Of a stretch of 64,000 nt of DNA, positions 23,900-32,647 are shown piece by piece. How positions within the stretch are numbered: position 1 is the first letter of the stretch; each line of letters starts with the position of its first letter. The translations under genes were made by a program, and so were the position numbers. Below the pieces are notes generated by a model. The model did not search any database and was not told where the DNA came from. It worked only from the letters and a program-made list of their open reading frames with translations. The DNA comes from an uncultured Porphyromonas sp. (GTDB lineage: Bacteria > Bacteroidota > Bacteroidia > Bacteroidales > Porphyromonadaceae), in the NCBI GenBank assembly GCA_905372565.1, contig CAJPPK010000006.1:1-64000 (forward strand), written 5' to 3'.

Positions 23900-26245
23900 C
23901 TAAGGTCGATAGCCTAGCTCTAATACAATGGTAGCACCCGAGGCAAGGGTAGAGCCAGCAGACACCGACTGTCCCACGACATTCCCAAAGCCTCGCAGGA
24001 CGGGAGTATATCCCATCGAGCGCAGAAGGTAGACAGCATCCATCGCACTCATGCCCACTACGGCAGGGACCTTACCCTGCGGGATCATCGGAGCTGAAGG
24101 GTGCAGGAGGCTATCTAGCTGCATATACCGGCTAGTGGCCTTAGTTACCTGGGGAACAGGTAGACCTAGCTGGCGAAGTAAAGGTAGTAGGGCGGACGTT
24201 CGTCCAGCTGCGATCTGGCGAGCATATGCCTTGAGGGAAGCTGACCGATGGAGAGAGTCCAACGGTAGTGGAGCTTCGAGCGCCAAAAGGCTCTCGGCGA
24301 TCTTGCGAATGATAGGAGCTGCCATGACACCGCCACCAGCACTAAACTGGCTAGAGGGCTGTCGGATGACCGCTATACAGGAGTACTTGGGGGCTTCGCT
24401 AGGGAAATAAGCACAGAACGACACCTGATGGCGCACATGCCCCGTAGAGTCTCGGTAGCTTTTCCCCGAAGAGAGCTGCGCCGTACCACTCTTTCCGCTG
24501 ATGGAGACATAGGGAGAAAGCGCCTTCTTCCCCGTCCCTTCGGTGACGACACGACGGAGCATCTCCTGGATCTCGACGAGGGTCGAGGGCTTACAGATCT
24601 GCTCCTTGACGACCTGAGGTGCGAAGGACTGCAGGATCTCATCTCCCCGACGGATCTCGGTGACAAAGTAGGGGCGCATATAGCGACCACCATTGGCGAT
24701 GGCATTGAAGAAGGCTAGGGTATAAATCGGGGGGATCTTCGTCTCATAGCCAAACGACATCCACGCAAGTGTCGTACCATACCAGGCATTCGGGTTATCC
24801 GATCGCTTACGAATCTGTGCACGTGCATACCCCTCGATCTCTAGCTTTAGGTCGGTACCGAAGCCTAGATCACGTAGCTTCTGTACATAGACGTCGGGGC
24901 GAGACTCATAGCCTCGGGTGATGATCTTAGCCAGTCCGACGTTACTAGACTTGACAATGGTCTGAGCTACAGATAGCTTACCGTAGCCTCCGTGGTGGGC
25001 ATTGTGGTCACGGACAGCCTTCTTGGCATAGACCCACACACCATTCCCCACATCAATGGTATCGCTAGGGCGGACGATGCCGTCATCGAGGGCCACCATC
25101 ATCGAGGCTACCTTGAAGGTCGATCCTGGCTCTGAGAGGTCAGAGACCGCCATATTGGTACTCTCGGCATAGCCTCCAGAGCGAGTACGCTGGAGGTTAG
25201 AGATCGCCACCACCTTACCGGTCTTGACCTCCATCAGTACGACGGTACCACTTTGGGCATCCAAGAAGGTGAGTTGCTCCCTAAGATTACGCTCCACGAC
25301 ACTCTGGATATTCATGTCCAAGGTCGTATATACGCTGGCGCCATCTACGGCTGGGCGAGTGACGACCTCGGCCGTCTCACGCATATTGGCATAGCGCATC
25401 TTCTCTCCCAGCTCGCCTCGCAGGTACTTATCGTAGCTCCGCTCTAGGCCAGACTTAGGCAGTGTACGTCCCTCCTTATCGCTTCGGTCGTAGAGCTGTC
25501 CGATGGTGCGATAGGCAAGGGACTTGAATGGGTAGATACGGCGCGTCTCATCCTCGGTGAAAATGACACGCTTCATCAGGCTCCCCTGTGCCTTCTTGGC
25601 GCCTTCGGGACGATAGGCGATAAAGGGAGATACCGACTGGAACTGCTGCATCTGTACGTAAGGCACATCGACCCCTAGCATGGGCCAGTGGCGACTACCT
25701 TTCTGAAAGCCCTGAAGCCAACGCTTCTTGAGAGCCTGACGTGTGAGCTTAAGGGAAGCAAGGTCAAACTCTTGGTCGATCAAGCGTGCCAAGGAGTCCA
25801 GTTCGTCCTCGAACTGGCGACGGAGACGCTTACGTTCGGCCTGTGCCTTGGCAGGCAGTGCGCTCAGCGGACGATTATCTCTCAGCGGAGAGAGGGCATC
25901 ATGGCGGAAGTCAAAGAATAGCCTATACACCGGAGAGGACACCGCTACAGGACGTCCGTCCTGTGCATGGATCGTCCCACGTAGAGGGAGCATGGGGGAG
26001 GCCTGGGGGCGAGCGAGGTTATCGGCACGCTGGCGGTACATCTTCCCCTCTGCGCTGTAGATGAAGAAGAGGATGCGTAGGACGATAGCGACCATCGCTA
26101 GGATCAGCAGCGTCATTACCCAGAGGTAGCGATCCTGTACGAGGCGGTGCCAGCGCTCGGTGCGATGGGCCTTACTGACGGCTCCTCGCAGGAGCATACC
26201 TAGGGTAGCGAAGGCGTCACGAAGGAGCGATAAGATACGAGACAT
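23900..26245 (-). CDS. ftsI: Division transpeptidase FtsI (PBP3) with PASTA domain
   Basis: This 781-residue class B penicillin-binding protein makes septal cross-links. One membrane span lies at about 42-65. The dimerisation domain follows, then the transpeptidase with SxxK in EPGSTFKVA near 375, SSN in VKSSNVGLAK and KSGTA. A C-terminal PASTA-like module (VPAVVGMSAMDAVYLLRSMGY to the end) is present. The approximately 100-residue insert before it (LLALEAPLPLDS to SAPMIPQG) is longer than in most relatives. It starts 3 bp after the ftsL stop and belongs to the rsmH-ftsL-ftsI-murE-mraY cluster. Confidence 0.94.
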   Translation of the reverse strand: MSRILSLLRDAFATLGMLLRGAVSKAHRTERWHRLVQDRYLWVMTLLILAMVAIVLRILFFIYSAEGKMYRQRADNLARPQASPMLPLRGTIHAQDGRPVAVSSPVYRLFFDFRHDALSPLRDNRPLSALPAKAQAERKRLRRQFEDELDSLARLIDQEFDLASLKLTRQALKKRWLQGFQKGSRHWPMLGVDVPYVQMQQFQSVSPFIAYRPEGAKKAQGSLMKRVIFTEDETRRIYPFKSLAYRTIGQLYDRSDKEGRTLPKSGLERSYDKYLRGELGEKMRYANMRETAEVVTRPAVDGASVYTTLDMNIQSVVERNLREQLTFLDAQSGTVVLMEVKTGKVVAISNLQRTRSGGYAESTNMAVSDLSEPGSTFKVASMMVALDDGIVRPSDTIDVGNGVWVYAKKAVRDHNAHHGGYGKLSVAQTIVKSSNVGLAKIITRGYESRPDVYVQKLRDLGFGTDLKLEIEGYARAQIRKRSDNPNAWYGTTLAWMSFGYETKIPPIYTLAFFNAIANGGRYMRPYFVTEIRRGDEILQSFAPQVVKEQICKPSTLVEIQEMLRRVVTEGTGKKALSPYVSISGKSGTAQLSSGKSYRDSTGHVRHQVSFCAYFPSEAPKYSCIAVIRQPSSQFSAGGGVMAAPIIRKIAESLLALEAPLPLDSLHRSASLKAYARQIAAGRTSALLPLLRQLGLPVPQVTKATSRYMQLDSLLHPSAPMIPQGKVPAVVGMSAMDAVYLLRSMGYTPVLRGFGNVVGQSVSAGSTLASGATIVLELGYRP

Positions 26246-26248
26246 AGG

Positions 26249-26686
26249 CTACGGGCGGGCTAGAGGCGGAGTGACGACGGGGTACTGGCCAGAGTCCACG
26301 AGCAGATAGGGTGGCTCGGTCGCGGGGATCAGTGGGAGCTGGTGATCATCAAGCTCCTGGAGAATGTTCCCGATGCGCTCATATTCGATGAGTGCAGCCG
26401 TAGTGATGAGGCTACGATAGCGGATGTCTGTGATCTGCTTCTCGAGGGTACTGACCTCCTTGAGCTGCTGTTTGCAGTAATAAGGCCAGATGATGGTCAC
26501 GGCAAAGCACACCAAGCAGGTCAAGATGAACCACCCATGATTCCGAAGCCATGGCTGGCGCAGGAGGTCTTCCTCGGTGCTATCGAAGAAGTCTGCGAGC
26601 GTACCCTGAGAGCCTTCCTCGCCTTGCTCTTCGGCATGCGCTAGGTCTGGCTGATGATAGTCTATGTCGTCAGTAGAATGTGTCAT
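26249..26686 (-). CDS. FtsL-like division protein
   Basis: This 145-residue bitopic protein has an acidic cytoplasmic tail of about 45 residues, one membrane span near 53-70 (WFILTCLVCFAVTIIWPYY), and a short periplasmic coiled-coil-like region (QQLKEVSTLEKQITDIRY). Size, topology and position between rsmH and ftsI match the FtsL-like proteins of Bacteroidota, which stabilise the division transpeptidase complex. FtsL sequences diverge fast, so the call rests mostly on context. Confidence 0.8.
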   Translation of the reverse strand: MTHSTDDIDYHQPDLAHAEEQGEEGSQGTLADFFDSTEEDLLRQPWLRNHGWFILTCLVCFAVTIIWPYYCKQQLKEVSTLEKQITDIRYRSLITTAALIEYERIGNILQELDDHQLPLIPATEPPYLLVDSGQYPVVTPPLARP

Positions 26687-26718
26687 ACGTTCGTCTCTAG
26701 CTAGAGGTACGGAGGAGA

Positions 26719-27651
26719 TCAGCGCAGCTCTGCGATGCGGAGCTTCGCACTGCGGGATCGAGGGTTAGCGGCTAGCTCTTCGGGAGAAGGAGTCACTGGC
26801 TTACGGGTGATCAGATGCCAGGGCGAAGCACCTCCGCCATAGATCTGTGCCGACAGCTCCTCGGAGGTGCTTCGGCGAAGGAAGTCCTTCACGATACGAT
26901 CCTCTAGGGAGTGGTAGGTCATCACCACGAGTCGCCCTCCAGGACGGAGGACGCGTCTCGCTCCTTCGAGCATCTCCTCCAGCGCACGGAGCTCACCATT
27001 GACCTCGATACGTAGTGCCTGAAAGATACAAGAGAGCTGCTTCTTCTCCTGATCAGGACGTACCAAGGGACGCACAGCACGGATCAGATCACCGACCGTA
27101 CGTATAGGCGCTTCTTGACGAGCCTGCACGATCCGACGAGCTAGCTGACGGCTCTGGCGTAGCTCACCATAGTGGTAGAAGAGATTAGCCAAGGCCTCCT
27201 CCTCATAGTCCTGTAGGATGTCTCGGGCGGAGCGACCTGCCCGATTGTTCATACGCATATCGAGAAGCGGCGCCTCATCCCTAAAGCTGAAGCCACGATC
27301 CATAGCGTCAAAGTGATGAGAGGATACCCCCAGGTCTGCCAAAATCCCATCGACTCGCCCCACGAGACCATAGTAATCCATGAATCGCTCTAGATGACGG
27401 AAGTTGCTTGCTACGAAGGTGAAGCGCTCATCATCGAAGGCTCGCTGAGCAGCGTCAGGATCTTGGTCGAAGGAATATAAATGTCCTCCCGACCCCAGCT
27501 TAGCCAAGATCTCTCGGGAGTGTCCACCTCCACCGAAGGTGACATCTACGTAGGTACCCTTAGGCTGTATGCTAAGCCCCTCCAAACACTCACGGAGGAG
27601 GACGGGGACATGGTAGTCTTCAGCTCGTAGTAGTTGCTTCTCTTGATGCAT
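26719..27651 (-). CDS. rsmH: 16S rRNA m4C1402 methyltransferase
   Basis: This 310-residue SAM-dependent enzyme (MraW) methylates N4 of C1402 in 16S rRNA. The family opening YHVPVLLREC lies at 13-22, the SAM motif is VDVTFGGGGHSREIL, and DLGVSSHHFD and PGGRLVVMTYHSLEDR are conserved. It heads the division/cell-wall cluster. The usual upstream partner mraZ is absent. The only suitable ATG lies about 6 nt from the -7 box at 27658-27665, which suggests a leaderless or nearly leaderless transcript. Confidence 0.95.
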   Translation of the reverse strand: MHQEKQLLRAEDYHVPVLLRECLEGLSIQPKGTYVDVTFGGGGHSREILAKLGSGGHLYSFDQDPDAAQRAFDDERFTFVASNFRHLERFMDYYGLVGRVDGILADLGVSSHHFDAMDRGFSFRDEAPLLDMRMNNRAGRSARDILQDYEEEALANLFYHYGELRQSRQLARRIVQARQEAPIRTVGDLIRAVRPLVRPDQEKKQLSCIFQALRIEVNGELRALEEMLEGARRVLRPGGRLVVMTYHSLEDRIVKDFLRRSTSEELSAQIYGGGASPWHLITRKPVTPSPEELAANPRSRSAKLRIAELR

Positions 27652-27657
27652 AGGCTA

Positions 27658-27665
27658 CAAAGTTA
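27658..27665 (-). promoter_or_regulatory. -7 promoter element immediately before rsmH
   Basis: On the minus strand this reads TAACTTTG (TAnnTTTG consensus). The expected start of transcription coincides with the rsmH ATG at 27651. No -33 TTG was found at the usual distance. Confidence 0.5.
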
Positions 27666-27738
27666 CACATTAATACACGTAGGTACGTAGAGCTTCCTCT
27701 AACTTCTCCGAACTCTCCGCTTGGTCTCCCCCTCCACC

Positions 27739-27826
27739 AAGGCCTACCTTAGCCCCCATAGAGGTATAGCTTAGCTCACACGAAGGTCTACCTTATCCCC
27801 AGACAAGGCCTAGGTTTACTTCTCTA
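27739..27826. repeat. 22-bp-period degenerate repeat array C
   Basis: Units start at 27739, 27761, 27783 and 27805, exactly 22 bp apart: AAGGCCTACCTT, GAGGTATAGCTT, AAGGTCTACCTT, AAGGCCTAGGTT. The array fills the gap between rsmH and the fabD terminator, where mraZ would be in many relatives. Confidence 0.82.
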
Positions 27827-27868
27827 CCGCCAGATAGCCCCCAGAGCTAAGCCCCAAGGTCGCTCCCG

Positions 27869-27909
27869 CAAAAAAGGAGGTCGGCATACCCCAAGGGATA
27901 TGCCGACCT
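27869..27909 (-). terminator. Intrinsic terminator after fabD
   Basis: AGGTCGGCATA (27878-27888) pairs with TATGCCGACCT (27899-27909). On the minus strand the stem is followed by CCTTTTTTGCG, a good U-tract, 26 bp past the fabD stop. Confidence 0.88.
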
Positions 27910-27934
27910 ATACTTAGTTAGCTGGATGAGCCAC

Positions 27935-28822
27935 TTACTGGCGACCTTCGGTAGCGACCGCAGGAGCGATCTTCTTCACCAAGCCCTGAAGTACGGCACC
28001 AGGACCTACTTCAATGAAGGCTTCAGCACCATCGGCTACCATTGCTTGGACACTCTCCGTCCAGCGGACAGGTGCCGTGAGCTGAGCGATTAGGTTCTTC
28101 TTAATCTCCGCTGTGTCCGTCACCGCCGAAGCAGGGACATTCTGATAGATCGGGCAACGTGGAGCGTGGAAGTCCGTAGCCTCGATCGCTTCGGCCAGCT
28201 TGGCACGTGCGGGCTCCATCAGAGGTGAGTGGAAGGCACCACCGACGTTAAGACGTAGCGCACGCTTAGCTCCAGCGGCCTTGAGGGCTTCGCAGGCAGC
28301 ATCTACAGCAGCGATATCACCCGAGATCACGAGCTGCCCAGGGCAGTTGAAGTTAGCAGCGATGACTACGCCTTCGCTGATCGTGGAAAGTAGCTCAACG
28401 ACCTGCGTATCGGGCAGACCAAGGATAGCTGCCATGGTACCAGGGTTCTGCTCGCAGGCGGCTTGCATAGCCTGTGCACGCTGAGAGACTAGGCGTAGGC
28501 CATCCTCGAAGCGTAGCGCTCCCGAAGCAACGAGGGCGGAGAACTCCCCAAGGGAGTGCCCTGCGACCATATCGGGCTGGAATTCGTCCCCGAGACATAG
28601 AGCTCGGATGACCGAATGGAGGAAGACGGCGGGCTGAGTCACCTTCGTCTGCTTCAGCTCCTCATCGGTGCCAGCGAACATAATATCGGTGATACGGAAG
28701 CCAAGGATCTCGTTAGCTTTCTCAAAGAGCTCCTTTGCCTGCGGATGAGTCTCGTAAAGATCCTTCCCCATGCCGACGAACTGTGCGCCTTGGCCAGGGA
28801 AAACATAAGCGGTTTTACTCAT
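27935..28822 (-). CDS. fabD: Malonyl-CoA:ACP transacylase
   Basis: This 295-residue enzyme moves malonyl groups from CoA to acyl carrier protein, feeding fatty acid synthesis. It has the oxyanion-site motif GQGAQ near residue 10 and the catalytic Ser90 in GHSLGEF at 88-94. The partner His is in GGAFHSPLM and the Arg region is in SQRAQAMQ. Its length is normal. It lies 47 bp after pepD on the same strand with no -7 box between them, so it may be cotranscribed from further upstream. Confidence 0.96.
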   Translation of the reverse strand: MSKTAYVFPGQGAQFVGMGKDLYETHPQAKELFEKANEILGFRITDIMFAGTDEELKQTKVTQPAVFLHSVIRALCLGDEFQPDMVAGHSLGEFSALVASGALRFEDGLRLVSQRAQAMQAACEQNPGTMAAILGLPDTQVVELLSTISEGVVIAANFNCPGQLVISGDIAAVDAACEALKAAGAKRALRLNVGGAFHSPLMEPARAKLAEAIEATDFHAPRCPIYQNVPASAVTDTAEIKKNLIAQLTAPVRWTESVQAMVADGAEAFIEVGPGAVLQGLVKKIAPAVATEGRQ

Positions 28823-28869
28823 TTACTGTTGATTGGATAGTGAATATATCTGTTAAAGCTTTGGGTGAA

Positions 28870-30324
28870 CTAGACCAGCTCAAGACCTCTCTTGAGGACA
28901 TCCCAGGTACGAGCCACCGAGGCGATATGTACCTTCTCGTCGGGAGAGTGAGGTGAGCGAATATCGGGGCCTATGGAGATCATATCCATGTTAGGCATGA
29001 CCCCTTGGATAATGCCACATTCGAGACCCGCATGGACGACCGTGACCTCAGGAGACTTGCCCGTCACGTCTTCGTAGGCACGTCTTAGCGTGGCGAGGAT
29101 CGCTGATTCTGCATTCGGAGCCCAACCGTTGTAGCTACCACCGAAGATCACTTCGGCACCAGCGAGGTTCATTACGCTCTCGATCTGCGAGGCTACATAC
29201 TCCTTACGTGACTCCGAGGAGCTACGGACGAGGAAGAGAACGGAGAATTTCCCTGCCCCAATGCTGGCTCGGGCCATATTTGTCGAGGACTCGACAATAC
29301 CTGGGAAGTCGGTAAGCATGCTCTGTGGGCCATTGATGCAAGCATCAAGAGCTCCGATAGTAGCATCCTGGATCTCCTCAGGCACTACCGTAGCAGGGAG
29401 ATCGACACGCTCTAGACGGAGGGAGATCCCATCTTCGATATGCTTATACTCGGTGGTAAAGAGATCTTGGTAGTCTGATGCCAGCTCCCAAAGTCCGTCT
29501 GCGTCGGCCTCGGGGATAGTCACTAGGGCTGAAGCCTCACGGGGAATAGCATTGCGGAGCGAGCCTCCCTCGAAGGAAGCTAGACGTGCGCCATAGCCAG
29601 CAATGGCTTCCTTGAGGAAACGAGCCATGAGCTTGCAGGCATTGGCACGCCCTAGGATAATATCCATACCGGAGTGCCCACCACGAAGCCCTGTCAGCGA
29701 GATCTGGACAGCGATGTCTCCCTCGGGGACAGGCTCTTGATCCTTGTACTCTAGGTTAACCTGGACATCCTGTCCCCCAGCGCATCCAGCGAAGAGAAGC
29801 CCTTCGTCCTCGGAGTCTAGGTTAATGAGTATGTCCCCTTGGCAGAAGCCCGGCTGGAGGCCGTTAGCACCTACCATCCCGACTTCCTCGTCGATGGTGA
29901 AGAGACACTCTATGGGACCGTGCACTAAGGTAGGATCAGCGAGCACCGCCATCGCATAGGCGGCGCCGATACCGTTATCCGCTCCGAGGGTAGTGTCTCG
30001 TGCTGTCACCCACTCACCATCGACGTAGGCATCGATAGGGTCACGGGTGAAGTCATGCTCGATATGGTTATTCTTCTGCGGAACCATATCTAGGTGCGCC
30101 TGGAGGGTGACGATGGGGCGATTTTCGTGGCCTGCTGAAGCGGGCTTATGTACGAGTACGTTACCGACAGCATCACGCTCGGCCTTCAATCCGAGACGCT
30201 GAGCGAGAGCTAGGACGTACTCCTGAGCCTGTAAGGTATGCCCCGTGGGGCGAGGGATCTGGGTAAGGTCATAGAAGAAGCCCCACACTGCTTCGGGGAC
30301 TAGCGTCTTAATTTCTGTGGCCAT
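28870..30324 (-). CDS. pepD: Aminoacyl-histidine dipeptidase (PepD/carnosinase type)
   Basis: This 484-residue M20 metallopeptidase cleaves dipeptides, including Xaa-His. Metal-binding motifs include LQAHLDMVPQ, the bridging Asp in TTLGADNGIGAA, EEVGMVGA with catalytic Glu, and a C-terminal His region (SIGPDIRSPHSPDE). A central dimerisation lid domain is present. It lies 24 bp after the membrane protein gene at 30349, which points to one transcript. For an asaccharolytic oral anaerobe such peptidases feed amino-acid fermentation; this is inference from the genus. Confidence 0.93.
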   Translation of the reverse strand: MATEIKTLVPEAVWGFFYDLTQIPRPTGHTLQAQEYVLALAQRLGLKAERDAVGNVLVHKPASAGHENRPIVTLQAHLDMVPQKNNHIEHDFTRDPIDAYVDGEWVTARDTTLGADNGIGAAYAMAVLADPTLVHGPIECLFTIDEEVGMVGANGLQPGFCQGDILINLDSEDEGLLFAGCAGGQDVQVNLEYKDQEPVPEGDIAVQISLTGLRGGHSGMDIILGRANACKLMARFLKEAIAGYGARLASFEGGSLRNAIPREASALVTIPEADADGLWELASDYQDLFTTEYKHIEDGISLRLERVDLPATVVPEEIQDATIGALDACINGPQSMLTDFPGIVESSTNMARASIGAGKFSVLFLVRSSSESRKEYVASQIESVMNLAGAEVIFGGSYNGWAPNAESAILATLRRAYEDVTGKSPEVTVVHAGLECGIIQGVMPNMDMISIGPDIRSPHSPDEKVHIASVARTWDVLKRGLELV

Positions 30325-30348
30325 AGCTTTAGGCGTTTATTAGGATAA

Positions 30349-31395
30349 TTAATGTGGTATCGAAGGGGTAGCCGTCAGAGGCGTCGTCGTACGCTCTCGA
30401 CGGTAATGGCGGTTGATCCAGGGTAAGGCAAGGATAGCGATCAGCCCTACTAAGGTGATCCATAGCGTCTGGGCGGTATGGACGATGAAGGCGAAATCCT
30501 TGGCTGGCTGCTCTGCCATGCCAAAGGTCGTGAAGGTCAAGATCACAGCAGCATGCCAAGCCCCCATACCAGCCTGCACGGGGACGATGACCGACATACT
30601 ACTCATGGCGAAGGCTATGCTCGCCACAGATAGAGGTAAGTGGCTGGTAGCCTCAAAGGCAAAGAGGGCGAAATAGAAGTAGCAGAAGTAGCCAACCCAG
30701 ATCAGCGCCGTAAGTAAGAGGAACTTCCCTCGCTGAGGCATACGACGAATGCTGACCATCCCTCGACCTATCTGGATGAAGAACTGAGCCAAGCGACTCT
30801 TCGGATAGTAGTAGAGTAAGGCGATGAATGCCCCAAGCCCCAAGAAACCTACTACGAGAAGGACGATGAACCAAGGGCTGTGGATGAACTGCATCACCCC
30901 CTCCTTGAGCTCAGGATGAGCTATGTAATAGTTAAGGAAGAAGTCTGTCGAGGATAGGATGATCACTACGAGGATCATCCCTAGCATACAGACGTCGATG
31001 AGTCGGTCTACGATCAGCGTACCGAAGAGTCCCGTGAAGGGAAGGTCTTCCCTTCGCTCCATTTCGACACACCTCCAGACTTCGCCGGAGCGTGGTATCC
31101 CCATATTCACCGTATAAGAGCCGAGGACAGTGCATATCGCATTGATCCGTCGGGGCGGGGCTCCGTCCGTAGCGATAGGTCTGACGAGTAGCTCCCAGCG
31201 CAGTCCACGGCAGAGATTACTCATCAGGCCGAAGAGCAAGCTAAAGAGAAGAACGGGATAATCTACGCCTGTGCGAAGGGTCTTGGCTAGCTCCCCCCAG
31301 TCGGTGTCTCGGTATAGTGTATAGAAGCCCAGCCCTCCTAGCAGGAGAGGCAGGATGACCCAGAGGATGGACTTAAGAGTGGCGTTGATCTTCAT
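30349..31395 (-). CDS. LPG-synthase TM-domain family membrane protein (UPF0104)
   Basis: This 348-residue protein has about eight hydrophobic spans, starting with LKSILWVILPLLLGGLGFY. The conserved stretch CRGLRWELLVRP, then YTVNMGIPRSGEVWRCV and DRLIDV, matches the flippase-like domain shared by MprF and UPF0104 proteins. These are thought to translocate lipids or glycolipids. No soluble synthase domain is attached, so it is not a full MprF. It precedes pepD by 24 bp. Substrate is unknown. Confidence 0.85.
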   Translation of the reverse strand: MKINATLKSILWVILPLLLGGLGFYTLYRDTDWGELAKTLRTGVDYPVLLFSLLFGLMSNLCRGLRWELLVRPIATDGAPPRRINAICTVLGSYTVNMGIPRSGEVWRCVEMERREDLPFTGLFGTLIVDRLIDVCMLGMILVVIILSSTDFFLNYYIAHPELKEGVMQFIHSPWFIVLLVVGFLGLGAFIALLYYYPKSRLAQFFIQIGRGMVSIRRMPQRGKFLLLTALIWVGYFCYFYFALFAFEATSHLPLSVASIAFAMSSMSVIVPVQAGMGAWHAAVILTFTTFGMAEQPAKDFAFIVHTAQTLWITLVGLIAILALPWINRHYRRERTTTPLTATPSIPH

Positions 31396-31487
31396 CCGTA
31401 GATGACTGCACTAGCCTAGAGCCTTCGCCCGCCTATCGCAGTCCTTTAAATGAACTACTAGATATTTTGTACTACTTTTAGATAAGA

Positions 31488-31495
31488 CAAATGTA
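31488..31495 (-). promoter_or_regulatory. -7 promoter element for the UPF0104-pepD operon
   Basis: On the minus strand this reads TACATTTG. It lies about 92 bp upstream of the UPF0104 gene in the divergent gap with rsmA. The -33 region is not convincing. Confidence 0.4.
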
Positions 31496-31515
31496 ATAAG
31501 TTTTTAGCTATCCCT

Positions 31516-32307
31516 ATGCAGCAAGTTAAAGCTAAGAAAGCTCTTGGACAGCATTTCCTCACTGACCTCTCTATCGCTCAGCGTATAGCCGCTAGCCTCG
31601 AGCCTCGGAGAGACCTACCTGTCCTCGAGATAGGCCCAGGGATGGGGGTGCTGACGCAGTTCTTACTCCAGCAAGGCTCCGACACTCGTGTCATCGAGAT
31701 AGACGCTGAGAGCGTCGCCTACCTACGGGAGCACTTCCCTACACTAGAGGGACGCATCATAGAGGGAGACTTTCTCAAGATACCCATCGAGGATTACCTC
31801 CCCGGAGACGAACCTTTCGCTCTGATCGGCAACTATCCCTATAACATATCCTCACAGATCTTCTTCCGCCTGCTAGACTATCGCGAGCGTATCCCTTGCT
31901 GTGCAGGGATGCTCCAGCGAGAGGTCGCCAAGCGTCTGGCCTCCCCTCCTGGCAACAAAGACTATGGTATCCTCTCCGTACTCCTACAGGCTTGGTATGA
32001 TGTCGAGTACCTCTTCACCGTCGATGAGCACGTCTTCAATCCGCCTCCTAAGGTCAAGAGCGGCGTCATACGGCTCCTTCGCAACGAGCGCACCGACCTT
32101 GGTGTCCCCGAAGCTCTATTTAAGCAGGTGGTCAAGACGGGATTCAACCAGCGAAGGAAGACGCTACGCAACTCACTCAAGGGACTCTTCGGAGCGGACT
32201 ATACGGGGTTCGACCACCCACTCTTCTCGAAGCGTCCCGAGCAGCTAGGCGTCGAGGAGTTCATCACCCTAACTCGTCTACTTCAGGAGCATCAGAGCAA
32301 GGCATAA
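31516..32307 (+). CDS. rsmA: 16S rRNA dimethyladenosine transferase
   Basis: This 263-residue enzyme (KsgA) dimethylates A1518 and A1519 near the 3' end of 16S rRNA, a late step of small-subunit assembly. It shows KKALGQHFLTD at the N-terminus, SAM motif I EIGPGMGVLT, and the catalytic NYPYNISSQIFF. The C-terminal domain ends in the usual KTLRNSLKG region. Length is standard. It is a single gene, divergent from the UPF0104-pepD pair, with a terminator 38 bp downstream. Confidence 0.96.
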   Translation: MQQVKAKKALGQHFLTDLSIAQRIAASLEPRRDLPVLEIGPGMGVLTQFLLQQGSDTRVIEIDAESVAYLREHFPTLEGRIIEGDFLKIPIEDYLPGDEPFALIGNYPYNISSQIFFRLLDYRERIPCCAGMLQREVAKRLASPPGNKDYGILSVLLQAWYDVEYLFTVDEHVFNPPPKVKSGVIRLLRNERTDLGVPEALFKQVVKTGFNQRRKTLRNSLKGLFGADYTGFDHPLFSKRPEQLGVEEFITLTRLLQEHQSKA

Positions 32308-32344
32308 AGCTCCTACCCTCACTTCCCCTCCCCACCTCGGGATC

Positions 32345-32390
32345 GTCCGCCTCACCTATCCTTCGGGATCGGTGGGGCGGACTGTTTCTT
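32345..32390 (+). terminator. Intrinsic terminator after rsmA
   Basis: GTCCGCCTCACC (32345-32356) pairs with GGTGGGGCGGAC (32371-32382), with an inner GATCC-type stem, and is followed by TGTTTCTT. Confidence 0.75.
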
Positions 32391-32416
32391 CCACCCACTT
32401 CAGCCTTACGGCGAGC

Positions 32417-32504
32417 AAACCTAGAGCTTAGCCGAAGTAAAGCCTAGCCTTCTCTCTGGTAAAGATCAGCCTTTGATCGAGGAAAGGCTAACCTCCCCAC
32501 CTAC
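32417..32504. repeat. 22-bp-period degenerate repeat array D
   Basis: Units start at 32417, 32439, 32461 and 32483, exactly 22 bp apart: AAACCTAGAGCTT, AAAGCCTAGCCTT, AAAGATCAGCCTT, AAAGGCTAACCTC. It lies between the convergent genes rsmA and lipA, after the rsmA terminator. Confidence 0.8.
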
Positions 32505-32576
32505 CCTCATCCAAGTCGCTGCGTGCGAACCTCCTACCGCCCATCTCTCCGCCCAAGCCATCCCTTCCCCAAGGCA

Positions 32577-32622
32577 TAAAAGCACACCGCCCTGCCTATC
32601 CCGATCGGATAGGCAGGGTGGT
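32577..32622 (-). terminator. Intrinsic terminator after lipA
   Basis: The stem 32586-32601 with 32607-32622 (CCCTGCCTATCC pairing with GGATAGGCAGGG, plus flanking pairs) is followed on the minus strand by GTGCTTTTATG. It lies 26 bp past the lipA stop. Confidence 0.75.
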
Positions 32623-32647
32623 CGTATGAAGATGGCTCCCCTAGACG

